This document shows, one piece after another, positions 45,284-52,070 of a stretch of 52,070 nucleotides of DNA (position 1 is its first letter; the number at the start of each line of letters is the position of its first letter). The notes under the pieces were generated by a model, which saw only the letters and a list, made by a program, of their open reading frames with translations, ran no database searches and had not been told where the DNA came from. This DNA is from IGN2 sp964639955 (lineage in GTDB: Bacteria > Bacteroidota > Ignavibacteria > Ignavibacteriales > Ignavibacteriaceae): positions 1-52,070 of the forward strand of contig CAZXGJ010000018.1 of assembly GCA_964639955.1 (NCBI GenBank). The letters are read 5' to 3'. The translations under genes were made by a program, and so were the position numbers.

Positions 45284-45556
45284 TTATGTTTTCACCGGAT
45301 GGTTTGGATTTTCTTCGTCAAGTTCCCATTGCAATGGATTGTTCAGAATATATTCTCTGATTCTGAATAGATCTTCTTCATTTCTTATGATATGTTCAAA
45401 ATAATTTCTCTGCCATTTAAAATCTTCAAAACCATTTTCTCCGCACCACTTTGTAACAGATGCTTTGAATGCTCTGATAATTGAGCCTATGGAGTTTGGA
45501 ATTATTTTTTGGTATTTATATCGCAGGGGTTTAAAATTTTGAACCCCTGCAATCAA
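45284..45556 (-). pseudogene. C-terminal fragment of a REP-associated tyrosine transposase (IS200/Y1 type)
   Basis: The 90 codons match the C-terminal half of RAYT/TnpA-REP transposases: PNSIGSIIRAFKASVTKWC, then QRNYFEHIIRNEEDLFRIR with the catalytic Tyr and EYILNNPLQWELDEENP. The HUH metal motif and the first half are missing. The apparent TTG start lies right after the stop of the amidohydrolase gene, so it is not a real start. A perfect palindrome sits inside its first codons. It is a remnant and cannot be active alone. Confidence 0.8.
45523..45550. repeat. Palindrome inside the transposase remnant
   Basis: GCAGGGGTT and AACCCCTGC pair over nine bases, with TTAAAATTTTG-like loop bases. 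On the minus strand it encodes AGVQNFKPLR, the beginning of the fragment. A hairpin located inside the coding frame of a REP-type transposase suggests the REP site and the gene overlap. Confidence 0.75.
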
Positions 45557-47245
45557 TCATTTATTCTCAAATATGATTTCACCATCAAACACAGTCATTT
45601 CAACAACAACATCTTTAATTTTTTCCGGTTCGATTGATAAAATATCTTCACTCAACACAACAAAATCTGCCAGCTTGCCGGCTTCAATGCTTCCTTTTAT
45701 TTTTTCTTCATACGAGGCGTACGCTGCATTTAATGTATAACACCTGATTGCTTCTTCAACAGAAATTTTTTCTTCGGGAATCCAGCCATCTGGATTTTTG
45801 CCGTCAACAGTTTGGCGCGTTACTGCGGCATAAATTCCAAAGAGCGGATTTAAAGGCGCAACAGGCCAGTCTGTTCCGAAGGCAACTACTGCACCGCTTT
45901 TCAGTAATGATTTGTATGGATGAGTTGTTTTAATTCTTTCCGGACCAATTCTTTTTTCTGCCCAAACTCCGTCATCAATGCAATGATAAGGCTGTACAGA
46001 AGCGATTACTCCGATTTCTGCAAATCGTTTTATGTCTTCTTTACGTAGATGCTGTGCGTGCTCAATTCTGAATCGTCTTTCCCAGGGAGAATTTTGTGAT
46101 TTAATTTTTTCATAGAGATCAAGCATAAATGAATTTGCTCTGTCACCTATAGCGTGGGTGCATATCTGCAAACGGTTCCTGTCTGCATCGAACGCCCACT
46201 TCTCAAGGTTGCCGTTTGTTACAACATCAATTGCTAATCCTGAATTTGATGGATCCTGAAAATATGGTTCAAAGAACCATGCTGTGCTTGCACCGAGCGA
46301 ACCATCTGCATAGGCCTTAAGACCGCCGCGCTTGAGAAAACCTTCTTCATTTCCGGCGGTAACTCCTGCACGGAGGATATCCTCGTACTTATCAATCGGC
46401 CAGATGGAATAAATTCTGCAAGTCAGGTTACCATCAGCCATTATTTTTTTGTAAGCTTCAAACTCATCGGGCTGAGTCATATCCTGAACGCTTGTGATAC
46501 CAAGTTTTCTCGCTTCTTCAAGTGCACGAAGAGTTGCCTCAACATTTTCTTCAAGCGATGGTGGAGGAATTACTTTGAACACCAAATCCATTGCATTGTC
46601 TTTTAAGATACCTGTTGGATTACCTTCTTCGTCTCTTTCAATTAATCCGCCATCTGGATCCGGAGTATCTTTTGTTATTCCTGCCAGCTCGAGAGCTTCT
46701 GAGTTTGCGAGACCAACGTGTCCGTCAATCCTGCTTACAAAAACGGGAGTGTTTTCTGTAAACGGATCAATCAATTCTTTTGTGGGAAGAGATTTATCCG
46801 GCCAGAGTTCATGATCCCACCTGCCGCCGGTTATCCAGGTTGAAACGGGGAGACTTCTCTTTAAAATGTACGACTGAATTATCTCAACAAACTCCTCCTT
46901 GCTGAGTGCCGGACGAAGATTTATCCCCAGCAGATAACTTCCGCCGCTTGTAAAGTGAAGATGACTATCGTTAAAACCGGGCAGCATAAGTTTACCTTCG
47001 AGGTCAATTATTTCTGTTGAAGCATTAATATGTTTTTTTGCTTCCCGTGTTGATCCAACGAATTTAATTTTATTCCGTTCAACTATAACAGCTTCGGCGT
47101 AAGGCTGGTTTTCGTTTACAGTATAAATTTTTCCGTTGATAAAAGCTTTCGTCATTTGCTGCGCCTTAATTTCAAGATTACAAAATTGAAAAATTACAAG
47201 ATTGAAAAGCAAAATATTAAAGAGAGTTTGAAGTATTTTTTTCAT
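45557..47245 (-). CDS. Amidohydrolase family protein (YtcJ-like), probably exported
   Basis: The 562-residue protein of the amidohydrolase-3 type has the zinc motif DSHLHFTSGG after GKLMLPGFN. It continues with ITGGRWDHE, YADGSLGASTAWFFEPY, CTHAIGDRANSF, RIEHAQHL and AFGTDWPVAPLNPLFGIYA (metal/active-site Asp), then a closing GKLADFVVLSEDI. A hydrophobic N-terminus (LQTLFNILLFNLVIFQFCNL) suggests export, so it may act on an amide or N-acyl substrate in the periplasm. Its signal region is encoded by a near-repeat of TTTTCAATCTTGTAA-like units and may be poorly conserved. The substrate is unknown. Confidence 0.85.
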   Translation of the reverse strand: MKKILQTLFNILLFNLVIFQFCNLEIKAQQMTKAFINGKIYTVNENQPYAEAVIVERNKIKFVGSTREAKKHINASTEIIDLEGKLMLPGFNDSHLHFTSGGSYLLGINLRPALSKEEFVEIIQSYILKRSLPVSTWITGGRWDHELWPDKSLPTKELIDPFTENTPVFVSRIDGHVGLANSEALELAGITKDTPDPDGGLIERDEEGNPTGILKDNAMDLVFKVIPPPSLEENVEATLRALEEARKLGITSVQDMTQPDEFEAYKKIMADGNLTCRIYSIWPIDKYEDILRAGVTAGNEEGFLKRGGLKAYADGSLGASTAWFFEPYFQDPSNSGLAIDVVTNGNLEKWAFDADRNRLQICTHAIGDRANSFMLDLYEKIKSQNSPWERRFRIEHAQHLRKEDIKRFAEIGVIASVQPYHCIDDGVWAEKRIGPERIKTTHPYKSLLKSGAVVAFGTDWPVAPLNPLFGIYAAVTRQTVDGKNPDGWIPEEKISVEEAIRCYTLNAAYASYEEKIKGSIEAGKLADFVVLSEDILSIEPEKIKDVVVEMTVFDGEIIFENK

Positions 47246-47427
47246 TTTATCCGTTTATAAATGTTGCTGTGCAAATATAAAAATTATCCGCCTAAGCCGG
47301 AGCAGAAAGAAATTTTAAAAAGAAGTTTGATTTTTTAAATACCGCTTGTTAAGTTGAAACAGGAATAATTATTTACTTTGCTTAAAAGGCAGGGCATAAT
47401 TTGCCTTAAGTATTTTGGGAGGAATAC

Positions 47428-47454
47428 ATGAAAGCGGTAAAATGCCGCAGCTAA
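47428..47454 (+). CDS. Eight-codon SD-led ORF overlapping the intI start
   Basis: GGGAGG lies five bases before an ATG opening MKAVKCRS, which stops at 47454. The intI ATG at 47442 lies inside it, one base out of frame. If the A run at 47439-47442 were one base longer, the SD-led ATG would join intI as MKAVKMPQLN. So it is either a short leader that couples translation or a sign of a one-base A-run change. Confidence 0.4.
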   Translation: MKAVKCRS

Positions 47455-48440
47455 ACCTTGTTAGCATCAACCGGGCGAAACAAATAAACAAACCAAAACT
47501 GCTCGAACAGGTGCGCATAGCTATGCGTACGGCTCACTACAGCAGAAAGACGGAAGAGAGCTACACCAACTGGATTAAACAGTTCATAATCTTCCATAAT
47601 AAAACCCATCCGGAAAAGCTAGGTGCAGAAGCAATAAAAGAATTTCTGAATTATCTTGCAGTGAAGAGACAAGTATCAGCTTCGACACAAAATCAGGCGT
47701 TGAGTGCAATTTTATATCTCTATAAAAATATTCTAAGAAAGGATATAAAATGGTTAGAAGGAGTAATCCGTGCTAATAAAAGTAAAAGACTGCCAGTGGT
47801 TTTCACAAAAAATGAAATAAGAGATATATTTAATTACTTACACGGAACTCCAAAATTAGTTTGTTCACTTTTATATGGATCTGGGTTAAGATTAGGTGAA
47901 GCTTTAAGATTAAGAATAAAGGATATTAATTTTGATTACAAACAAATAATCGTAAGGGACTCGAAGGGGGAAAAAGACAGGATTACTACCCTTCCACAAA
48001 TAATAATTCCTGAATTTAAACAGCATTTGAACAATGTTTTTATTCAGCATAAAGACGATTTAAGAAAGGGAAAAGGAAGAACGAAGCTGCCGTATGCATT
48101 AGCTAAAAAATATCCCAATGCTGATAAAGATTTTTATTGGCAATATGCATTCCCTGCCGATAAATTTATTAAAGACAGATACAACGACATGGTTTACAGG
48201 TATCATATTCACGAGAGTACCGTTCAAAAAGCAATTAAGCAAGCTGTTCGGAAAGCAAAGATTTTAAAACCGGGTACTGCACATACTTTTAGGCATAGCT
48301 TCGCCACTCATCTTTTAGAAAGTGGCTATGATATTCGTACTATACAAGAATTGTTAGGACATAGCAGTGTAAAGACTACGATGGTATACACACATGTAGC
48401 AAACCTTGGTGCAGGAGTCAGAAGTCCTTTAGATGGATAA
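47442..48440 (+). CDS. intI: Integron integrase (IntI-type tyrosine recombinase)
   Basis: The 332-residue recombinase has an N-terminal SAM-like domain (HYSRKTEESYTNWIKQFIIF), then the catalytic residues Arg150 (GSGLRLGEALRLR), His281 and Arg284 (HTFRHSFATHLL), His307 (LLGHSSV) and Tyr316 (YTHV). The extra IntI domain is present (YPNADKDFYWQYAFPADKF and YRYHIHESTVQKAI), and GAGVRSPLD ends the protein as in class 1 integrons. These together separate IntI from phage and XerC/D recombinases. It reads toward the candidate cassettes, not away from them. Start choice is uncertain: ATG 47442, TTG 47415, or a coupled start from the ATG at 47428. Confidence 0.93.
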   Translation: MPQLNLVSINRAKQINKPKLLEQVRIAMRTAHYSRKTEESYTNWIKQFIIFHNKTHPEKLGAEAIKEFLNYLAVKRQVSASTQNQALSAILYLYKNILRKDIKWLEGVIRANKSKRLPVVFTKNEIRDIFNYLHGTPKLVCSLLYGSGLRLGEALRLRIKDINFDYKQIIVRDSKGEKDRITTLPQIIIPEFKQHLNNVFIQHKDDLRKGKGRTKLPYALAKKYPNADKDFYWQYAFPADKFIKDRYNDMVYRYHIHESTVQKAIKQAVRKAKILKPGTAHTFRHSFATHLLESGYDIRTIQELLGHSSVKTTMVYTHVANLGAGVRSPLDG

Positions 48441-48522
48441 AACTAGTGGATTTTTAGAAAGATTAGATCATTATGATAAAATACCTTTAGAAACTAAACT
48501 GAAATTTTATAATATAATATAA
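48433..48522 (+). CDS. Small ORF overlapping the intI 3' end, 29 codons
   Basis: An ATG eight bases before the end of intI (ATGGATAA) opens a frame of 29 codons beginning MDKTSGFLERLDHYDKIPLE and ending in TAA at 48522. It ends 14 bases before the first attC-like repeat. The overlap suggests translational coupling, and the sequence looks like the N-terminus of a longer protein that has been cut off by the cassette boundary. It could also be chance. Confidence 0.35.
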   Translation: MDKTSGFLERLDHYDKIPLETKLKFYNII

Positions 48523-48536
48523 ATGAATAAGTTAAA

Positions 48537-48638
48537 GCACAACTATTCATTGTATATAAGGCGTATTAGGCGGATTTAATTTACGTCTAAAATTCAAAAA
48601 ACAGATAAGATAGTTCTGCTTAATTAATAGTTATATGC
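48537..48638 (+). other. attC-like or attI-like recombination site candidate
   Basis: A 102-base imperfect inverted repeat lies between intI and the methyltransferase gene. Its left end is GCACAACTATTCATT; its right end is AATTAATAGTTATATGC, whose reverse begins GCATATAACTATTAATT, so the arms match well. The right end has GTTATATGC, close to the GTTRRRY core site. Length is within the usual attC range. It could be attI or the attC of a first cassette. A folding check of the single strand is needed. Confidence 0.5.
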
Positions 48639-48771
48639 AGTAATTTTTTTACTAAGTATTTTTCTTTCTCTTCCTTTATCTGATTAAATTTTTCCAATAA
48701 AATTTTATAAAAATATTGTTACTTTTGATATAAAGAATTAAATTTGTTACTCAAAGTCAACACGTGTTAAA
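48639..48771. other. AT-rich leader of the methyltransferase gene
   Basis: Very AT-rich, with runs of T and A, and no ORF. It probably holds the promoter of the methyltransferase gene. I could not assign boxes. Confidence 0.4.
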
Positions 48772-50649
48772 ATGAATAAAAAATTACTGAAAGATTTAAT
48801 CACTACTCAAGATATTAAAAACCTTGAGAAGCATTTAATTTTCAGCTTTTTGAGAAATATTAATCTTGATTATAGTAGAAGTGACTTGCTGAAAAATTAT
48901 TTTACTGATTTTGAGAGGGACACAAAACTTTATTTTGACACTTCTGCATTAAACATTGATTCAGTGAAGGAATTAGAAAACTACCTTGAACTTATTATTC
49001 CAGAAAAAGATAAGAAATTTAATGGAGCCTTTTTCACCCCCACATATATTATCGATTTTATAATCAGTGAAATTGGACCGAAAGAATCGGATAAAAATAT
49101 AGACCCAAGTTGTGGAAGCGGAGCTTTTCTGCTCGGGCTAGTGGAATATTATAAGAACAAGTACAGAAAACCTATTAAAAAAACCATTAAAGAAAACGTG
49201 TTTGGTTCTGACATACTAGACTATAATATTAATCGAGCAAAACTTCTATTAACTATTTATGCGCTTCAACACAATGAAATAATTGAAGAGAAAGATTTTA
49301 ATTTATTTTGCCAAGATAGTCTTCGAACAGAATGGAAAGATAAATTTGATAATGTAGTTGGTAATCCCCCATATGTAAAATTTCAAGATTTATCTGATAA
49401 AAATAGACAATTTCTTGTGAGGCATTGGAAAACAATTGAGCAAGGAACGTTCAACCTTTATTTTGCTTTTTTCGAGTTGGGTTACAAATTACTTTCTGAT
49501 ACCGGTAAGTTGGGTTATATAACTCCAAATAATTATTTCACCTCGTTAGCCGGTGAATCTCTGCGTATATTCTTTCAAAATCATAAATGTGTTGAGCGGA
49601 TTATAGATTTCAATCATAAAAAAGTTTTTGATGTTCAAACTTATACCGCAATCACTATTCTTAATAAAAAACAAAATGACATCATATTTTTTGACCGTAT
49701 TAAAGAAAATGAAGAACCGGAAGAATTTTTAATGAAAGTTAATGGTTCACCTAATGCTGTTCAAAATTTAAATTATAAAAAGTGGCGTTTATTAAAAAGT
49801 GATGAACAAGAAAACATAAGACTCATTGAAACAATTGGAATTCCTATAAAAAAACTTTTTGACATTAACGTTGGTATTGCTACGCTTAAAGATGAATTGT
49901 ACTTTATTGATGGTAAAACTGAAAAGGGAAAATATTTATATAAGGCAACAGATGATGGAGTTTTTGAGATTGAAAAGGAAATTACAAGGCCTATTTACAA
50001 AATATCAGATTTCAAAAGTCAAGACGAGATTTCTCTGAACTCACGAAGAATTATTTGTCCGTTTAAAATTAAAAACAATGTAGCTATTCCAATATTAGAA
50101 AGTGAAATGCAAAAAAAATATCCTAAGTGTTATAAATATTTTCTTTCAATAAAAGGTGAATTGATAAAAAGAGATAAAGGAAAAAATAACTATGAGCCAT
50201 TTTATGTTTGGGGAAGAACTCAAGGACTTACCAAGACTGGTAAAAAGCTACTGACCCCAACATTCAGCAGTTATCCACGATTTCTATTAGTTGAGGAAGA
50301 TGATGCATTCTTTACAAATGGATATGGAATATATTTTAAGAAATTTGAAGATAATTATTTAGCGTTCTCAGATTCTGAAATTAATCAGTTAACCAGAGTA
50401 GAAAATATTCGGGTGGTGCAAAAAATTCTAAATTCTTATGTTATGCACTATTATATAAGCAAAACCAGCGTAGCTATCGAAGGAGGATATCCTTGCTATC
50501 AAAAAAATTTCATAGAAAGATTTACTATCCCAGAATTTTCAGAAAATGAGATTGAAGAATTGAGAGAACTAACCGATAAGAATGAAATAGATAATTTTCT
50601 TATTGAAAAATATCAATTGAAAATGTTGGCACCGAATCTTTCAGTATAA
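48772..50649 (+). CDS. N6-adenine DNA methyltransferase (Eco57I/TaqI-like, gamma class)
   Basis: The 625-residue protein has the gamma-class order: FNGAFFTPTYIIDFI at residue 83, motif I as DPSCGSGAFL (111-120), motif II region ENVFGSDILD, and catalytic NPPY at 198-201. The rest, with ITPNNYFTSLAGESLR and a C-terminal region holding NVGIATLKDELYFID and SVAIEGGYPCYQKNF, looks like a TaqI-like target-recognition domain. No nuclease motif was found, so it is probably a stand-alone methyltransferase. It converges with the endonuclease gene and overlaps it by 37 bases. It is AT-richer than the core genes, as expected for an acquired module. Confidence 0.9.
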   Translation: MNKKLLKDLITTQDIKNLEKHLIFSFLRNINLDYSRSDLLKNYFTDFERDTKLYFDTSALNIDSVKELENYLELIIPEKDKKFNGAFFTPTYIIDFIISEIGPKESDKNIDPSCGSGAFLLGLVEYYKNKYRKPIKKTIKENVFGSDILDYNINRAKLLLTIYALQHNEIIEEKDFNLFCQDSLRTEWKDKFDNVVGNPPYVKFQDLSDKNRQFLVRHWKTIEQGTFNLYFAFFELGYKLLSDTGKLGYITPNNYFTSLAGESLRIFFQNHKCVERIIDFNHKKVFDVQTYTAITILNKKQNDIIFFDRIKENEEPEEFLMKVNGSPNAVQNLNYKKWRLLKSDEQENIRLIETIGIPIKKLFDINVGIATLKDELYFIDGKTEKGKYLYKATDDGVFEIEKEITRPIYKISDFKSQDEISLNSRRIICPFKIKNNVAIPILESEMQKKYPKCYKYFLSIKGELIKRDKGKNNYEPFYVWGRTQGLTKTGKKLLTPTFSSYPRFLLVEEDDAFFTNGYGIYFKKFEDNYLAFSDSEINQLTRVENIRVVQKILNSYVMHYYISKTSVAIEGGYPCYQKNFIERFTIPEFSENEIEELRELTDKNEIDNFLIEKYQLKMLAPNLSV

Positions 50650-51452
50650 ATTCCAAGTAAATCCTTAATAAACGATTCAAAGTTAAGATTTTTCAAAGTT
50701 GCTTTTGAATTATCAGATAATAGGCCATCTTCTTTTAATTGTTCATCATAACTATAAATCTTTGGCGGTGATTTACTAAAATCAACTATTAACAAACAAA
50801 CTCGCTCATACTTGTATTGATCTGTTTTTAATGATTTTCGGTTATTAACAGCGTTAAATGATAGTATATATTTCTCGATATGCTGAGACACACCCTTTAT
50901 GTTTTTGAATTTAACTTGTTTTTTATTTGCATAATTGCTGTCATACTCATTCACTGCAATCATATAAAATTCACCTAAAACCATTTTAGAACATCGCAAA
51001 TGTAAATTTAATGCTTCGGCAAATGTTCGTTCATACAATGTATCGAAATTCTTAGCTGAACTACTTAATTGGCTTCTAACATTAATTGATAATATTTGTT
51101 CAGTGAATTTATAACCAAGGTTATCCTTTTGACCGTATAATATTCCTTCAAAGTTCAGAGTCTCCTCTTTTGGTTCAATATTATTTGGGATAACACAAAT
51201 ATCTTGATCTTTCTTTTTGAAAAAACCGGCTAATGAATATTCACCTTTAGATTGACCCAATGGCGGAATGATTAATCTAGGATTTACTTTATTTCTTATT
51301 AATTCTGATTTAACTACATCGTGTAATAACTTAATTGGTTTTTGTGTTCGGATGAGATTATTTTTCCCTTCAGTACCATTGTTTCTTATAGCTTTTTCAA
51401 TGGATTTTTTAATACTATCTAGGGCGTCTTGAAGATTTATCAAATTCTGCAT
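50613..51452 (-). CDS. Putative type II restriction endonuclease
   Basis: The 279-residue protein has no signal peptide. Features are FEGILYGQKDNLGYKFTEQI, LSINVRSQLSSSAKNFDTLY and a helical EALNLHLRCSKMVLGEF. I cannot point to a definite PD-(D/E)XK or other nuclease motif. The endonuclease call rests mainly on context: it is convergent with the methyltransferase and its 5' end overlaps the XRE controller gene by 38 bases, the normal C-R arrangement. It could be another effector of the module. Confidence 0.65.
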   Translation of the reverse strand: MQNLINLQDALDSIKKSIEKAIRNNGTEGKNNLIRTQKPIKLLHDVVKSELIRNKVNPRLIIPPLGQSKGEYSLAGFFKKKDQDICVIPNNIEPKEETLNFEGILYGQKDNLGYKFTEQILSINVRSQLSSSAKNFDTLYERTFAEALNLHLRCSKMVLGEFYMIAVNEYDSNYANKKQVKFKNIKGVSQHIEKYILSFNAVNNRKSLKTDQYKYERVCLLIVDFSKSPPKIYSYDEQLKEDGLLSDNSKATLKNLNFESFIKDLLGIYTERFGANIFN

Positions 51453-51672
51453 CGTTAAAAAATTCCTTTAGTGAGCAATTAAGAGCATCGGCAATTTTTT
51501 CAATATTAACAATTGAAATATTTCTTTGGCCGCTTTCAACACTTGCAATATAGCTCCGATCTAAATCGGCTGAAAAAGCTAGATCTTTTTGTGACATATT
51601 AGCGGATTCTCTTAATTTTCTTATCCTTTGTCCTATTTTTAATTTTATTTTCATACTACAAAATTCTCCCAT
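51415..51672 (-). CDS. XRE-family controller protein (C protein) of the restriction-modification module
   Basis: The 85 residues (or 79 from the second ATG at 51654) form one helix-turn-helix domain: RIRKLRESANMSQKDLAFSA, DLDRSYIASVESGQRNISI and IEKIADALNCSLKEFF. Length and placement ahead of the endonuclease gene, with a 38-base overlap, fit C proteins that delay endonuclease synthesis. GGGAG lies between the two ATGs, 11 bases before the second. The C-box-like repeat just upstream (51671-51706) is the likely operator. Confidence 0.8.
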   Translation of the reverse strand: MGEFCSMKIKLKIGQRIRKLRESANMSQKDLAFSADLDRSYIASVESGQRNISIVNIEKIADALNCSLKEFFNDAEFDKSSRRPR

Positions 51673-51706
51673 TGTTGACTATAATTCAAAGACTATAAGT
51701 AACAAT
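51671..51706. promoter_or_regulatory. C-box-like operator upstream of the controller gene
   Basis: GACTATAA occurs twice, 14 bases apart (51677 and 51691). The same region forms an inverted repeat with ATTGTTGACTATA on the left and TATAAGTAACAAT on the right. Known C-boxes carry GACT/AGTC half-sites in pairs. It lies at the start of the controller gene, partly within its first codon. Confidence 0.6.
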
Positions 51707-51797
51707 GTAAAATATTTTTTGAGTTAAAAAGTTTATTAAAAATGTTCTTTGTCGTTTATTTTTAGTTTAATTTTATATAAAGAAATTATAGAGCTGC
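51707..51797. other. AT-rich region between the controller operator and the attC-like site
   Basis: About 90 bases, mostly A and T, without a gene. It is a probable site of the promoter that drives the controller and endonuclease genes leftward. Confidence 0.4.
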
Positions 51798-52023
51798 ATA
51801 TAACCAGCCAATCAACCCGACCGCCTTTTCGCATTTGGGTTTTCTAAAATTTTTGGTTGGGTTTTTCCGTTTTAAGTTTGTTGTTCTAAGTAGTTCTATT
51901 AAATAACATTGTTGCAAACTGCACTTGCGAAGAAAGATAAGTGCAGTTTGCTTAATCTTTGGCTTTGTCGTTTTAAGCTGCATTGCTGTTTTGGGCGGCG
52001 GGTTATCGGCAACGTCGTTATAC
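51798..52023 (+). other. attC-like recombination site, long type
   Basis: The left end reads ATATAAC, a 9-base spacer, then AACCCGACCGCC. The right end reads GGCGGCGGGTT, a 12-base spacer, then GTTATAC. The outer and inner arms pair with each other, and the unequal spacers would leave extrahelical bases, as in attC R/L boxes. The whole is 226 bases, longer than typical attC sites (about 57-141). A perfect inner hairpin lies at 51914-51951. A new ORF starts 28 bases past it, as a next cassette would. Confidence 0.6.
51914..51951. repeat. Perfect 13-bp stem inside the attC-like site
   Basis: GCAAACTGCACTT and AAGTGCAGTTTGC flank a 12-base loop. It may be the apex of the attC fold, or a separate inserted hairpin that explains the extra length. 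Confidence 0.8.
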
Positions 52024-52050
52024 TTACTCACAAGAGAAAAGGTAACGGGA

Positions 52051-52070
52051 ATGAAAAGAGAAAAATATTT
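52051..52070 (+). CDS. Start of a next-cassette ORF, cut by the window edge
   Basis: An ATG at 52051 with a purine-rich stretch (AAAAGGTAACGGGA) just upstream opens MKREKY and continues beyond the window. It begins 28 bases after the attC-like core site, the usual place for a cassette gene. Nothing can be said of its product. Confidence 0.4.

Noticed and set aside
47442..48440. Phage integrase or XerC/D
   Set aside because: The extra IntI domain and the GAGVRSPLD end are specific to integron integrases.
48772..50649. BREX or type IIG bifunctional enzyme
   Set aside because: The protein has 625 residues with methyltransferase and recognition domains only. No nuclease motif was seen and no BREX genes are near. 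A separate convergent gene fits the endonuclease better.
51786..52031. 81-codon minus-strand frame across the right end
   Set aside because: It lies over the attC-like inverted repeat, has biased repetitive composition and no ribosome site. Open frames over attC sites are common and meaningless.
1..52070. CRISPR array
   Set aside because: No series of evenly spaced identical repeats with unique spacers was seen.
1..52070. tRNA or rRNA genes
   Set aside because: No cloverleaf with the GGTTCGA-type T-loop or rRNA-like tract was noticed by eye. A dedicated search was not possible here.

Overview
The window looks like a chromosomal segment of an Ignavibacteria-like member of the Bacteroidota/Chlorobi group, possibly a metagenome assembly. 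The reasons are its AT-rich composition, eight proteins ending in the NYPNPFN-type C-terminal domain of type IX secretion cargo, VCBS/FG-GAP, BNR and choice-of-anchor-B surface proteins, and a mixture of genes with and without Shine-Dalgarno sites. The taxonomic call is inference; no rRNA or tRNA gene is present.

Layout. 1-3.8 kb: two secreted proteins, the second broken by an in-frame TAA. 3.9-9.5 kb: central metabolism (pruA, sucC, a TPR protein, aroE). 9.5-13 kb, minus strand: aspartate aminotransferase, alpha/beta hydrolase, a doubly frameshifted lipoprotein gene, mscL. 13-17.4 kb: two secreted proteins and a DinB-like protein. 17.5-20.4 kb: aminotransferase and pckA in an ATGA-coupled pair (aspartate to oxaloacetate to PEP). 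20.4-34 kb: more secreted or lipid-anchored proteins, with a cupin, an M19 dipeptidase, coaD and a YpfJ-like metalloprotease between them. 34-39.6 kb, minus strand: rsmD, a PilM-like/anchored/ComEA-like trio, then hrcA-grpE-dnaJ without dnaK. 39.8-44.6 kb, plus strand: purM, a TatD-radical SAM fusion, dacB and prmA. 44.7-47.2 kb, minus strand: a small secreted protein, a REP-type transposase remnant and an amidohydrolase.

47.4-52.07 kb is an accessory region and the most interesting part. An integron integrase (intI) is transcribed toward a candidate cassette array. The first candidate cassette is bounded by two imperfect inverted repeats with attC-like ends (48537-48638 and 51798-52023). It carries a restriction-modification module: a gamma-class N6-adenine methyltransferase on plus, and a convergent putative endonuclease with an overlapping XRE controller gene on minus, behind a C-box-like operator. 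A new ORF starts just after the second site and runs off the window. IntI reading toward its cassettes is the reverse of the mobile-integron layout.

Small palindromic repeats are frequent: a MITE-like element between pruA and sucC, related hairpins after pckA, a REP-like insert in a signal-peptide region, and a palindrome inside the transposase remnant. A 15-base C run lies at the left edge. I found no CRISPR array, CIRCE element or riboswitch.
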